NCBI GenBank assembly: GCA_019751875.1
Contig: JAIEMV010000013.1
Span: 62,001-126,000 of the forward strand
Reading direction: 5' to 3'
Length of the DNA stretch: 64,000 nt
Source of the DNA: Hyphomicrobium sp.
Lineage (GTDB): Bacteria; Pseudomonadota; Alphaproteobacteria; Rhizobiales; Hyphomicrobiaceae
Shown here: piece after piece, positions 1 through 8,054 of the stretch
Position numbering within the stretch: the stretch's first letter is position 1
Layout: each line of letters opens with the position of its first letter
The notes under the pieces: model-generated
Databases searched by the model: none
Seen by the model: only the letters and a program-made list of their open reading frames with translations
Told to the model about the DNA's origin: nothing
Translations under genes and position numbers: made by a program

Positions 1-452
1 GAGGGTTCCTGGTCCGAAGCGCCTTTACGGTGTCGGAAGGGATTGATCTGGTCCGCCAGAGCCCGCCGGCATTCGCGGTCATCGATTTGCGCCTTGAAGA
101 CGGCAATGGCCTCGACGTCATCGCCGAACTGACACGGGTGCGCCCCAATGCGCGGATTATCGTGCTGACGGGATACGGGAATATCGCGACTGCGGTGACC
201 GCCGTGAAGCTCGGTGCGGTCGATTATCTCGCCAAGCCGGCTGATGCCGATGACGTGACGGATGCTCTGCTCGCTCCGCCCAATTCGAAAGCGCCGCCGC
301 CGGAAAACCCCATGTCGGCGGACCGGGTGCGCTGGGAGCATATTCAGCGCGTATACGAATTGTGCAATCGGAACGTCTCTGAGACGGCACGGCGGCTCAA
401 CATGCACCGCCGCACGCTGCAGCGGATCCTTGCCAAGCGCGCGCCCAAGTAG
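1..452 (+). CDS. ActR/RegA/PrrA-type response regulator, 5' end outside window
   Basis: This is the C-terminal part of a two-component response regulator. The reading frame is open from base 3, so the true start lies upstream of the window. The visible part carries the receiver phosphoacceptor Asp in VIDLRLEDGNGLD, the conserved Thr region (VLTGYG) and the Lys of YLAKP, then a short linker and a Fis-type helix-turn-helix (ETARRLNMHRRTLQRIL) at the very end. This architecture, with the LEDGNGLDV signature, is that of the redox/acid-response regulators ActR, RegA and PrrA. The partner histidine kinase would be expected nearby but is outside the window. The family call is strong; the regulon cannot be read from here. 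Confidence 0.9.
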   Translation, partial: GFLVRSAFTVSEGIDLVRQSPPAFAVIDLRLEDGNGLDVIAELTRVRPNARIIVLTGYGNIATAVTAVKLGAVDYLAKPADADDVTDALLAPPNSKAPPPENPMSADRVRWEHIQRVYELCNRNVSETARRLNMHRRTLQRILAKRAPK

Positions 453-456
453 GGCG

Positions 457-960
457 TTAAATCTCGCCGGCTTCTGATCGGGTCTTGATGGCTGGGTCGG
501 CTACTGCTGCCAGCCGGAGGGCTGCGACGCGGGCGAAGCGCAAGGTCAAAGCCCTACGTCGTGCGCCTGCGAGAACAGGGGCGGGCCGCGCCGGTCGCAG
601 GATTTCGGCGCCGTAGCGATCGGCGAGGATGAGGCCACAGTCTCCGGGCAAGACGTCGCGCGGGAACTCAGGCTTCACCGCGAAAAAGAAGCGGTCGCAA
701 TACTCAGCGTATTCAGGCCACTTCTGATCGGAGCGGAAGTCTGCAAGGCTCGACTTTATTTCAACGATGGTGATGGTGCCATTACGATCGAGGGCGGCGA
801 TATCAGCGCGGCGCCCACTCGGCAATGTGAATTCCTGGAGTGGGGTCAAACCGGCATCGATTAGCATGCGCGAGGTCCCCCGCAGGATTTCGACGGCGAT
901 TGGATCGGCCGCGAGTGAGCTATCTTCCGATTGCCCGGGCGCGTGGTTCGGTGTTGCCAT
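457..960 (-). CDS. mmcB: MmcB-family DNA repair protein
   Basis: The 167-aa protein has a restriction-endonuclease-like core: a Glu in the LQEF strand, D in GRRADIAALD, and EIKSS, matching the E-(x)n-D-(x)n-ExK nuclease pattern, followed by WPEYAEYCDRFFFAV. This is characteristic of the alphaproteobacterial MmcB family, known in Caulobacter as an SOS-linked DNA repair protein. An in-frame extension of 93 codons exists upstream, but it is low-complexity Arg/Ser sequence antisense to mutM. The ATG at 960, starting MATPNHAPG, is therefore chosen. It is divergent from mutM across about 106 bases, so the two repair genes probably share a promoter region. Confidence 0.85.
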   Translation of the reverse strand: MATPNHAPGQSEDSSLAADPIAVEILRGTSRMLIDAGLTPLQEFTLPSGRRADIAALDRNGTITIVEIKSSLADFRSDQKWPEYAEYCDRFFFAVKPEFPRDVLPGDCGLILADRYGAEILRPARPAPVLAGARRRALTLRFARVAALRLAAVADPAIKTRSEAGEI

Positions 961-1066
961 GGAACCGTTGTCGCCAGACCGGCGGCAGAAGTCCAGGGCC
1001 GCAGTGATTTTGCCCATCTTGGGCCGCGACCCACGTCGAGCCAGTTGTTGTAACTGCGAGTGCATC

Positions 1067-1960
1067 ATGCCGGAACTGCCGGAAGTCGAAACCGTTCGCC
1101 GGAGCCTGGAGCGCATGCTCGTGGGGCAGTCGCTGGCGCGTATCGATTTGCGGCGCGCTGACTTGCGTTTTCCATTTCCGGAGGATTTTGCGGCGCGGCT
1201 GACTGGTCGGACCATCACAGCTGTGCGGCGGCGCGCCAAGTACCTTCAGCTGATGCTGGATAGCCGAGATGTGCTGATCGTCCATCTCGGAATGACGGGA
1301 CGGTTCATCATGGGAACCCCGGGCGCGGACACGGTCCGTGGCGCTGTCGTTGGCGACTATGTTTATGAAACCGGACATCTGCCGCAGCACGATCACGTCG
1401 TCTTGGAAACCGCGGGTGGGCTGCGGATCACATACAATGATCCGCGCCGTTTCGGATACATGCTGCTCGAAGCTGAAGCCGACCTCGAAGCGCACGCGTT
1501 GTTCCGCGCGCTGGGGGTCGAGCCGCTGGGGAATGAACTCGACGCGGCGTTGCTGGCAAAGAGGGCGGCGGGCCGGAAAGCCGATCTCAAAGCTTTTCTT
1601 ATGGATCAGCGCAACATTGCGGGGCTCGGCAACATCTATGTGTGCGAGGCCTTGTTCCGGGCTGGGTCATCGCCGCGGCGGCGTGCCGGGACGCTTGCCG
1701 GTCGGGGCGGTCGACCGACCGACCGCGCGGCGCGGTTGGTGCAGGCCATTCGGCAGGTGCTGACCGAGGCTGTCGAGGCCGGCGGTTCGACATTGCGTGA
1801 TTACCGGCAGCCCGATGGACGAGCCGGCGCATTCCAAGATCGACACGACGTGTATGACCGCGAAGGTGAAGCGTGCCGCAAGCCCGGCTGTGGCGGGATC
1901 ATCCGCCGGATCACGCAGTCGGGGCGGTCCACCTTTTACTGTCCGCGGTGTCAGACATAG
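1067..1960 (+). CDS. mutM: Formamidopyrimidine-DNA glycosylase (Fpg/MutM)
   Basis: Bifunctional DNA glycosylase/AP lyase that removes 8-oxoguanine and other oxidised purines. The 297-aa product begins MPELPEVETVRR, giving the catalytic Pro2 and Glu3. It contains the helix-two-turn-helix region (FLMDQRNIAGLGNIYVCEAL), the STLRDYR substrate loop and a C-terminal zinc finger with four Cys (CRKPGCGG and FYCPRC). The internal insertion around GDYVYETGHLPQHDHVVLE resembles that of other alphaproteobacterial MutM proteins. The start at 1067 is fixed by the conserved N-terminus; the longer in-frame extension upstream overlaps mmcB and is not real. Length is normal, and it is divergent from mmcB. Confidence 0.96.
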   Translation: MPELPEVETVRRSLERMLVGQSLARIDLRRADLRFPFPEDFAARLTGRTITAVRRRAKYLQLMLDSRDVLIVHLGMTGRFIMGTPGADTVRGAVVGDYVYETGHLPQHDHVVLETAGGLRITYNDPRRFGYMLLEAEADLEAHALFRALGVEPLGNELDAALLAKRAAGRKADLKAFLMDQRNIAGLGNIYVCEALFRAGSSPRRRAGTLAGRGGRPTDRAARLVQAIRQVLTEAVEAGGSTLRDYRQPDGRAGAFQDRHDVYDREGEACRKPGCGGIIRRITQSGRSTFYCPRCQT

Positions 1961-1966
1961 CAGCGG

Positions 1967-2554
1967 TCAGGTTTTGCGTCGTCTGAACTGCGTGACGAAC
2001 GCGAAGTAGCACAGCCCGACAATGGCAAGGCCGCCAAAGAGGAAAATGTAATTGGCGGGCCAGTCGCCTTTCGGCGTCGCGAGCTTGTTCGAACCGATGA
2101 GGAACACCAACCCCGCCGACACCGCGAGCCCATGGAGGATGTTCAACGCGGGTGCGGGCGGGATGTTGTCGCCGCCGGCCCCTAACCGGTGCACGTAATA
2201 GAGCAGAGCCGCCGCAATCAGGGCCGCGCCAGTTCCGTATTGAAAACCGTGCTGCCAGCGGATGTTTGTCAGTCCATAGATGGCGAAGAATGCTGCCGCG
2301 CCCCACGCGTATACGAGCGCCGCCAGGCGGGTATTGCGGCGCATGGTGTGAAATAGAATGTCAGGTCCGCTCTCGCTCGATGGGAACCATGCCGGTCGGT
2401 TGACACGCCAGGCAACGATCAAAACGAAGAACGCGTAAAGCATCGCCGCGGCGACAGTTATGAGCGTCTCGTTTGTAGCGACACCGTACGCCATTGCCCC
2501 GGCACTCAGCAGGAGTGCGCCGACAACGCTCGCGATCATGGGCTGAAGGGACAT
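1967..2554 (-). CDS. Integral membrane protein, paralogue of its upstream neighbour
   Basis: Unrecognised protein of 195 aa with about six hydrophobic segments. The start is the ATG at 2554 (MSLQPMIASVVGALLL), 22 bases after the stop of the next gene on the same strand, so the pair is probably co-transcribed. It aligns by eye with that neighbour: both have a central VYAWGA segment followed by a TM helix, and both end with a DW-x(4)-FLFG motif opening the last TM helix. They look like a tandem duplication that has diverged. No catalytic motif is visible. It ends six bases from the convergent mutM stop. Confidence 0.7.
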   Translation of the reverse strand: MSLQPMIASVVGALLLSAGAMAYGVATNETLITVAAAMLYAFFVLIVAWRVNRPAWFPSSESGPDILFHTMRRNTRLAALVYAWGAAAFFAIYGLTNIRWQHGFQYGTGAALIAAALLYYVHRLGAGGDNIPPAPALNILHGLAVSAGLVFLIGSNKLATPKGDWPANYIFLFGGLAIVGLCYFAFVTQFRRRKT

Positions 2555-2576
2555 GATGGGTTCTCGTCTATGACCG

Positions 2577-3182
2577 TCAAGCGGCAGGCACGCGGTCGCG
2601 CGTATAGAACAGAGCGGCTGCGCTGATGGCGGCCAGGGCGATGGCGCCAAACAGAAACACGGTTTGCGCCGCCCAATCCCGGCGTTCTGGATTGAGGAAC
2701 TGCTTATCGGGATCGATCATGAGTCCTATGACGGCGACGATCGTTCCGGCGAATTGGACGATGGTGAGAATGCGTCCGATCTTGAGCAGAGTCGGATCGT
2801 CTTTGCCGCGTTCGGCATCTTTCGACATGACCGCGGCGAACAGCAAGCTGACAGCGGCGACGACTGCAAAGGCGGCGCAGAACACCGGCCACTCGTGCCA
2901 CTCCGGGAGAATGAAGAAATACGTGACGAACAGAGCCACGGCACCCCAGGCATAAACGAGGCCCATGTATCGCGCGGTGGCTGCCGACACCGCGCTGATC
3001 GACGCGCCTTGTTGATCAAGTGAAATAATTTCGCGCAGGCCAAACACGGCGATGGCGAAGCTGATCAGAGCGGTGACTGCCATATAGTGTTCCGGGTGTG
3101 TCGGCCCGGTGACAAGCATCAGAGCGCAGACGCCGATGGTCAGGGTCGTTATCCAAACGACCAGCGAGGTCTTGTCGATCAT
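2577..3182 (-). CDS. Integral membrane protein, paralogue of its downstream neighbour
   Basis: Unrecognised 201-aa protein with about six predicted TM helices (for example VVWITTLTIGVCALMLV, AVTALISFAIAVFGL, MGLVYAWGAVALFVTYFF and TVFLFGAIALAAISAAALF). A charged cytoplasmic loop (SKDAERGKDD) lies near the middle. It shares VYAWGA and the C-terminal DW-x(4)-FLFG pattern with the next gene and seems to head a two-gene operon. The start ATG at 3182 is the first in frame. Function is unknown. Confidence 0.7.
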   Translation of the reverse strand: MIDKTSLVVWITTLTIGVCALMLVTGPTHPEHYMAVTALISFAIAVFGLREIISLDQQGASISAVSAATARYMGLVYAWGAVALFVTYFFILPEWHEWPVFCAAFAVVAAVSLLFAAVMSKDAERGKDDPTLLKIGRILTIVQFAGTIVAVIGLMIDPDKQFLNPERRDWAAQTVFLFGAIALAAISAAALFYTRDRVPAA

Positions 3183-3319
3183 AAGTCGTCCCCGTTGAGT
3201 GTCCCGAAATCATGCCTTGGTGCCATCAGCCATTACCCGACTTCAGGGCCAACACAAAGATGGCCGCAGAAAGTTCGGTGGATTCGCGGCATTTGGGGTC
3301 GCACTCCCCGGCGAGCGAC

Positions 3320-4237
3320 TCACGTTTGTCGTCCGCCGGGTCGAAGGAAATCCAGGCCGGATCCGACGATCTTGGAATCGGGGACCGTGGCGACGCGCTC
3401 GTCGCGGCCTTCGTAAGGCAGAAGGGTCAGGATCTTCCTTATGACTTCGAGGCGCATGCGGCGCTGGTCGTTGGCGCGAACGATGGTCCAAGGACAGTCG
3501 GCGGTGTCGGTGAAGCGAAACATTTCCGTTTCGGCGTCGCTGTAGGCATCCCATTTCCCTATCGCGGCGATGTCGATGTCGGTCAGTTTCCAACGCTTGA
3601 GGGGATTGTGCTTGCGTTCGTGGAAACGTGTGATCTGCATCTCCCGCCCGACGGTCAGATAAAGTTTCAAGAGCTTGATCCCGTCTCGGACGAGGAGGCC
3701 TTCGAATTCGGGTGCATCGCGCAGGAAACTTGCGTGCTGCTCGGGGGTGCAGAAGCCCATGACGTGTTCGACGCCGGCGCGGTTGTACCAGGAGCGGTCA
3801 AAGAGGGTCATGTCGCCGGCAGTCGGAAGGTGCTGGATGTAGCGCTGAAAGTACCACTGGCCGCGCTCGGCTTCCGTCGGCTTCGTCAGAGCGACGGCGC
3901 GGGCGTGGCGCGGATTGATCCGCTCTAGAATCGTTGAGATCGCGCCACCTTTGCCGGACGTGTCGCGACCTTCGAACAGGATGACGACGCGCTCGCCGGT
4001 CTTTTCGATGTGCGCCTGAAACTTCAGAAGTTCGAGCTGAAGGGGGGTGAGGTCGTCTTCGTAGGCCTTGCGCTTGATCTTGGCGTCGTAAGGGAAGCCG
4101 CCGGAGGCCAGCGCCGCCTCGGCGATCGCCTCGGGCAGTTCGGGATCGTTGATATCGAAGCTGGCGAACGGGTCTTTCCCGGATTTATCCGCTTTCATTT
4201 TCGATTCCGATTTGGCCGACTTCTCATCCTTCGCCAT
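3320..4237 (-). CDS. ppk2: Polyphosphate kinase 2 (class I type)
   Basis: Transfers phosphate between inorganic polyphosphate and nucleoside diphosphates. The 305-aa protein has a charged, Lys-rich N-terminal tail (residues 1-25) and then the PPK2 core. Visible motifs are Walker A EGRDTSGKGG (about 89-98), Walker B with the partner residues FDRSWYNRAGVE (about 146-157), and the lid-like basic stretch RFHERKHNPLKRWKL. One PPK2 domain of this length fits the short class I group, which generally makes ATP or GTP from polyphosphate; the preferred direction here is inference. It is transcribed divergently from the 829-aa membrane protein gene. Confidence 0.93.
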   Translation of the reverse strand: MAKDEKSAKSESKMKADKSGKDPFASFDINDPELPEAIAEAALASGGFPYDAKIKRKAYEDDLTPLQLELLKFQAHIEKTGERVVILFEGRDTSGKGGAISTILERINPRHARAVALTKPTEAERGQWYFQRYIQHLPTAGDMTLFDRSWYNRAGVEHVMGFCTPEQHASFLRDAPEFEGLLVRDGIKLLKLYLTVGREMQITRFHERKHNPLKRWKLTDIDIAAIGKWDAYSDAETEMFRFTDTADCPWTIVRANDQRRMRLEVIRKILTLLPYEGRDERVATVPDSKIVGSGLDFLRPGGRQT

Positions 4238-4324
4238 TGATGTGCGCCTCCCATCGACCGTTTCGGCTTATTCGTAAAGCACGGGCGCGTCCGTCCTGCC
4301 AGTGCCCCGTCGGCGACGGCAGGT

Positions 4325-4345
4325 CCGGCGCCACCTTGGCGCCGG
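4325..4345. other. Short perfect inverted repeat between divergent genes
   Basis: CCGGCGCC, a five-base spacer, then GGCGCCGG, an eight-base perfect stem. It lies in the 210-base divergent region between ppk2 and the gene starting at 4448. It has no T-tract on either side, so it is not a convincing terminator; an operator or a structured leader is possible. The surrounding region also contains imperfect CTGCC/GGCAG pairing. Confidence 0.3.
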
Positions 4346-4447
4346 GGACAAGCCGCCGGCCCGCCATCATTGAGTCCCCGTCGCGACAAGAAGGACGACT
4401 AAAGATCAGTCTCATGTTTCAGTTGCGGTGCGAGTTCGGGGCCGAAA

Positions 4448-6937
4448 ATGGTGTTGCAGTCGGGTGCGGATGCCGTGCGGGGGCGGAGGCTTTCGGAGTT
4501 GCCGTACGCTTCGGGTGCACGTGGCGCACCTGAGCAAAGCGGTAATCCGGCAGAAAAGCGAGATATTAAAAAGGTCGTTTTGATTGCCGGCCTCGGCATG
4601 CTGTCGTGGGTTGCGACTTATGTCGGTATGCTGGAACTGATCGAAGCCAACATGGGTGATCTGCCGCTCATTCATAAGGCGATCATCGCGTTTTCGGTCG
4701 GGATGCTGATGACGATGATCATCTGGCTGCTCGACCAGATGTTCGCGCCGATCCCGTTCTTCACGAAGGTCGTTTATGCGGGTGGATACGTTTTCCTGAC
4801 GCTGATTTCGGTGGGGTTTGGGTTCGGGTTCTACTGGAAGGTCCTGGAAAGCCGGTCGGAAGCGTCTCGTTCGGCGGAATCGGCTGTCGGCCAGGTGCAA
4901 GGCTCGCTCAATGCGGCTGCGACGCGGCTCGATCAACTTCAGAGCACGCTCGTGAAACTTTCGGCGGTTTCGTCTGAAAAGGCGGAGATCGAGCGGACGA
5001 AGGGGACGTCGTGCCCCAATAGCCGGCCTGGCGATGGGCCACGACGGAAGCTGCGAGAAGATGATGCGGCGAAATTTGCTTTCGCCTCCGATTTCGTCAA
5101 GGAGCGCGCGACGGCTGTCAAAGGTGAACTTTCCGCTCTCGATGGTGATCTATTGAAAATCGTCAACAGCGATCCATCGACGGTGGATGCCAAGACAGGA
5201 ACCCGCAACGAATTCATGAAAGCGCTGTCGCGCAAACTCGATATGACGGTGACCGGGTTCAATGCGTTCCGTACGGATCCGCAGTTGCGGCAGTTGCGGA
5301 CTGAACTGTCCGACCGCGCAGAGCAGTCGACCTTCGGTGATCCGAAGAAAGGCGGGTTCATTTGCCCGGACGCGCAGTTGCAAGGTGCTTTGCGGGGCGC
5401 GGTGAAGGCCATCGACCAATTGCCGGAACTGGAGAAGCCGAAGATTGCCGCTGTCGAAGGCTCGGAGGCAACGATCGAGGCGTTCCGGCGGCTCATTGCG
5501 ACCTTTTTCGGTGCGTTGTCGTTCAAGATGCCGCTTTCAGCAGACGAATTGCGCGAATTGCAGCAGAAGGCGGTGCAGTCGGTCGAAGGTGGTGCCGCGC
5601 AGCGTGTTGCCGACGTGGAAGCTGTGGGTCTCTCGAAGCGGGATTATGTGCCGCTCGCCGTCGCGGTGTTCGTGGACATCTGTCTGTTGCTCGTGTCGAT
5701 GGGGCGTCCAGCCAATCGTCTCGGTGGCCTGATGCCGCGGATGCAGGCCGCAGAACGAAGTCCGGTCAGCACGATACTTTCGCGCTTCAACGACATTCAC
5801 CGCGACGCCGATATTCGGCAGACTTTCGAGGTGTTCCGGCACGTGGTGTTCGACTGGAGTGGTGTGTACTACGTCGCGGTGCCGCTCGATGCGCCGTACA
5901 CGATGGGACGGCGTCCTCCCAGCGGGTCAACGGGGTCGTATGCGATGTACGGGTCGCAGGACGCACAGGACCTGCAGAACGAGGCGCATCTGCTCGCTAA
6001 CTTGTTCACCAGCTTCGAAAAGGAGCGCATCTTTGCGCGCGTGCACAGTCCGTTTCTCACGACGTCCGTGGTGCAGAGGAAACTTGCACGTCAGGGCAGC
6101 AAGTTTTCAGGGTGCCGCGCCTTCCGGATCTACCGGTTCCGCGACGGCGCGTGGCAGGAGATTATCCTCGGCGCCGTGATGGGAGCTGCGAAGCGGGCCG
6201 AGGAACAGCGTGCGGGTTCTGCTGTCGCTGATGCTACGCCTCCGGGCCGGATGGCTCGTGACCGGAAGCGGTCAGAGCCGGCGGCCCCAGGGCCATTTGG
6301 TTCCTCGGTTAAGCCAGAGTTGGGCGCAGGGCACGGACCTTATGCAAGGGCTGCGCGAGAAGAGCTGTCCCTTAGCCCGGAGCGGGACGCCGATATCGAA
6401 GTGCGGGCGGCCAATTCCAATACGGCTCCTGCTTTGCGTCCGGCTCCCAATCTACAGGGGCAAGCAGATACAGCCGCCGATCTTGCGCCGATCGTCGTTC
6501 CTTTGCCCGTGCGGCCGCGATCTCCCGTGAGTACCACGGTGTCGCCGCAAGCCGCCGTCGAAATTTCGTCACCGCCGGTTCAGCCGATTGACATGCATGC
6601 GCGTTTCGAGGCCGACAGCGCAATTCAGACACCCGAGGGCATGGTCGACATCGTGATGCAGCGCGAGACGACGTCGTTCCGGGTTCCGGTTAGCCAGGCA
6701 ACACTCCCGGTCACGCTTTTTCCGACTGAGGGGGCACTCGCCAAAGCCGTTCCGCCGGTCGAGACCGTTGCGGCCGTCAAGGGGCCGGATCGTGCGCCGT
6801 CGGGGGCCGTAGAGTGGTCTCTGGACGATCAGCAAGATCCCCGGGCGGCCAAGGATCTGAGCGATCTCGATGATGAAGACACCGATGGAGCGGCGAGCAT
6901 CGCAGGACGTTTGCGCCCGGCACTGCCGCGCGACTGA
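4448..6937 (+). CDS. Large membrane protein with periplasmic domain and long C-terminal tail, unrecognised
   Basis: I do not recognise this 829-aa protein. Hydrophobic segments lie at about residues 42-63, 76-96 and 106-130, then a 270-residue soluble region with coiled-coil-like helices and two Cys (CP near 189, ICP near 306). A fourth TM (VPLAVAVFVDICLLLV) is at about 400-417. The remaining 410 residues are soluble. Their first part (about 430-590) looks folded, with FNDIHRDADIRQTFEVFRHVVFDW and FRIYRFRDGAWQEIILGAVM. The last 240 are Pro/Ala-rich and probably disordered. With three TMs first, the N-terminus and the tail lie on the same side or opposite sides depending on orientation. The start at 4448 is the first good ATG. 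It could be a membrane scaffold or sensor. Confidence 0.75.
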   Translation: MVLQSGADAVRGRRLSELPYASGARGAPEQSGNPAEKRDIKKVVLIAGLGMLSWVATYVGMLELIEANMGDLPLIHKAIIAFSVGMLMTMIIWLLDQMFAPIPFFTKVVYAGGYVFLTLISVGFGFGFYWKVLESRSEASRSAESAVGQVQGSLNAAATRLDQLQSTLVKLSAVSSEKAEIERTKGTSCPNSRPGDGPRRKLREDDAAKFAFASDFVKERATAVKGELSALDGDLLKIVNSDPSTVDAKTGTRNEFMKALSRKLDMTVTGFNAFRTDPQLRQLRTELSDRAEQSTFGDPKKGGFICPDAQLQGALRGAVKAIDQLPELEKPKIAAVEGSEATIEAFRRLIATFFGALSFKMPLSADELRELQQKAVQSVEGGAAQRVADVEAVGLSKRDYVPLAVAVFVDICLLLVSMGRPANRLGGLMPRMQAAERSPVSTILSRFNDIHRDADIRQTFEVFRHVVFDWSGVYYVAVPLDAPYTMGRRPPSGSTGSYAMYGSQDAQDLQNEAHLLANLFTSFEKERIFARVHSPFLTTSVVQRKLARQGSKFSGCRAFRIYRFRDGAWQEIILGAVMGAAKRAEEQRAGSAVADATPPGRMARDRKRSEPAAPGPFGSSVKPELGAGHGPYARAAREELSLSPERDADIEVRAANSNTAPALRPAPNLQGQADTAADLAPIVVPLPVRPRSPVSTTVSPQAAVEISSPPVQPIDMHARFEADSAIQTPEGMVDIVMQRETTSFRVPVSQATLPVTLFPTEGALAKAVPPVETVAAVKGPDRAPSGAVEWSLDDQQDPRAAKDLSDLDDEDTDGAASIAGRLRPALPRD

Positions 6938-7080
6938 AAGAGAGGTGCTGGGTTGTCCGAAACAGAACGCGTCGCAACGGTTGTTTAACGTCTTTCGTCG
7001 CAGATTAGGCAGCACAACAACAGGCCTCCGGCTGTGCGGGCAACGCTCGGCTGAGGGGTAAAGATAAGGAAGCAGAGCCT

Positions 7081-7677
7081 ATGCGCACCTTCACCCCGCC
7101 CCGCATGCATGTCGTTCGCAAGGAGGAAAAGGAGGCCCGGCTGACGGCGTTCATCGCCGACCTGCTTGCCAACGCCGTCGCGTGCGATCTGTCGGGTCTG
7201 GGGCTGACGGTGCTTGCGCGCTCGCATGAAAGCCCCGTTCTGAAGGCGCTGGCCGCTCATGCGGACGCCCTTCGCTCGGCGGGCCTGCGGATGCGGGCTA
7301 TCGTCGTGCTGGATGAACCGGCCAGCCCCGAGGTCAACGCCCTGCTTGCTGGTGTGCCGTCGCGCTGCGCTTGCGATGCCCGGCTGCTCGACGCGCATGA
7401 GCAACTTGCCGTCGGCGACCGTGTGGCGTGGATTGGTGACTGCATGCGCCGTGAGCCGACGAAGCGGGACGCCTACGAAATCTATAGCGGCGATTGTGCC
7501 GAGACGGCCTCGGTCGCGCATCGCTCGTTCGACCGAGTCTGGTCGTTCACAGGTACTGGTAAGGCCGAGCCGACGGTCGCCGCCCCGTCTGTGACGGCTA
7601 TCACTGCATCCGTCGAAGTCTCGATCGCAGCCATCGCCGAGGGCGAGCCGGCCCCGGTTGTTTCGACGCGTCACTGA
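7081..7677 (+). CDS. Conserved-looking hypothetical protein, 198 aa
   Basis: Soluble protein with no signal peptide or TM segment. An N-terminal basic stretch is followed by a Rossmann-like alternation of hydrophobic strands and helices (LGLTVLARSHESPVLKALAAHADAL, RMRAIVVLDEP) and a Cys-containing middle (SRCACDARLLDAHEQ, VAWIGDCMRR). The YEIYSGDCAETASVAHRSF segment resembles the closing part of phospholipase-D-like or other nucleotide-handling folds only vaguely, and no catalytic HKD motif is present. It has a good ribosome binding site (AAGGAAG) ahead of the ATG. It follows the 829-aa membrane protein in the same direction after 143 bases, so a functional link is possible but unproven. Confidence 0.65.
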   Translation: MRTFTPPRMHVVRKEEKEARLTAFIADLLANAVACDLSGLGLTVLARSHESPVLKALAAHADALRSAGLRMRAIVVLDEPASPEVNALLAGVPSRCACDARLLDAHEQLAVGDRVAWIGDCMRREPTKRDAYEIYSGDCAETASVAHRSFDRVWSFTGTGKAEPTVAAPSVTAITASVEVSIAAIAEGEPAPVVSTRH

Positions 7678-7735
7678 CATTTCCGAGTTACCGGTGCGAA
7701 CGGTAGGGGCGGGTCCTAATGGACCTGTCCCTTTT

Positions 7736-7885
7736 TGATTGCGCCGTGCGACTCCCCTGTCGGGGAGCCGGCCGCACGGCGCGCTCGTGTTTGCGCCGTG
7801 CGACTCCCCTGCCGGGGAGCCGGCCGCACGGCTTGCTCGTGTTTGCGCCGTGCGACTCCCTGCCGGGGGAGCCGGCTGCTCGGCG
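7736..7885. repeat. Palindromic repeat array A, three 52-bp units
   Basis: Three head-to-tail units start at 7741, 7793 and 7845 (the third is incomplete), preceded by TGATT. Each unit folds into a two-storey hairpin. The outer stem is GCCGTGCG with CGCACGGC. The asymmetric internal loop is a single A opposite CCGGC. The inner stem is CTCCCC with GGGGAG, closed by a TGTC or TGCC loop. Unit 3 has lost one C from the left inner arm (CTCCC) and its right arm reads GGGGGAG, so the pairing has slipped rather than been lost. Its outer right arm is decayed (CTGCTCGGC). The same architecture with a different outer stem recurs at 33611-33874. There is no CRISPR-like unique spacer, since the linkers are nearly identical. 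Confidence 0.9.
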
Positions 7886-8054
7886 TGGAGGGAGGCGGTA
7901 AGAGGCGATAAGTTGGGATAAGTTGAGCGATGCCGCCGTCGTCTGGCCGCTCGCGGGTGTTGGGCTTCACCTGAGCCTTGGGACGGTCAATGCTCCCAGC
8001 GGTTCCATCCATGCTTGAGAGTGATCCCTCGCAAGCTTTTGTAAAGGTGACGTC

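Noticed and set aside
3212-3928. 238-codon plus-strand frame opposite ppk2
   Set aside because: Antisense shadow of a gene with clear Walker motifs; composition reflects the opposite strand.
7719-7921. Short plus-strand frames across array A
   Set aside because: Produced by the repeats; two frames are open at once and neither has a plausible start.
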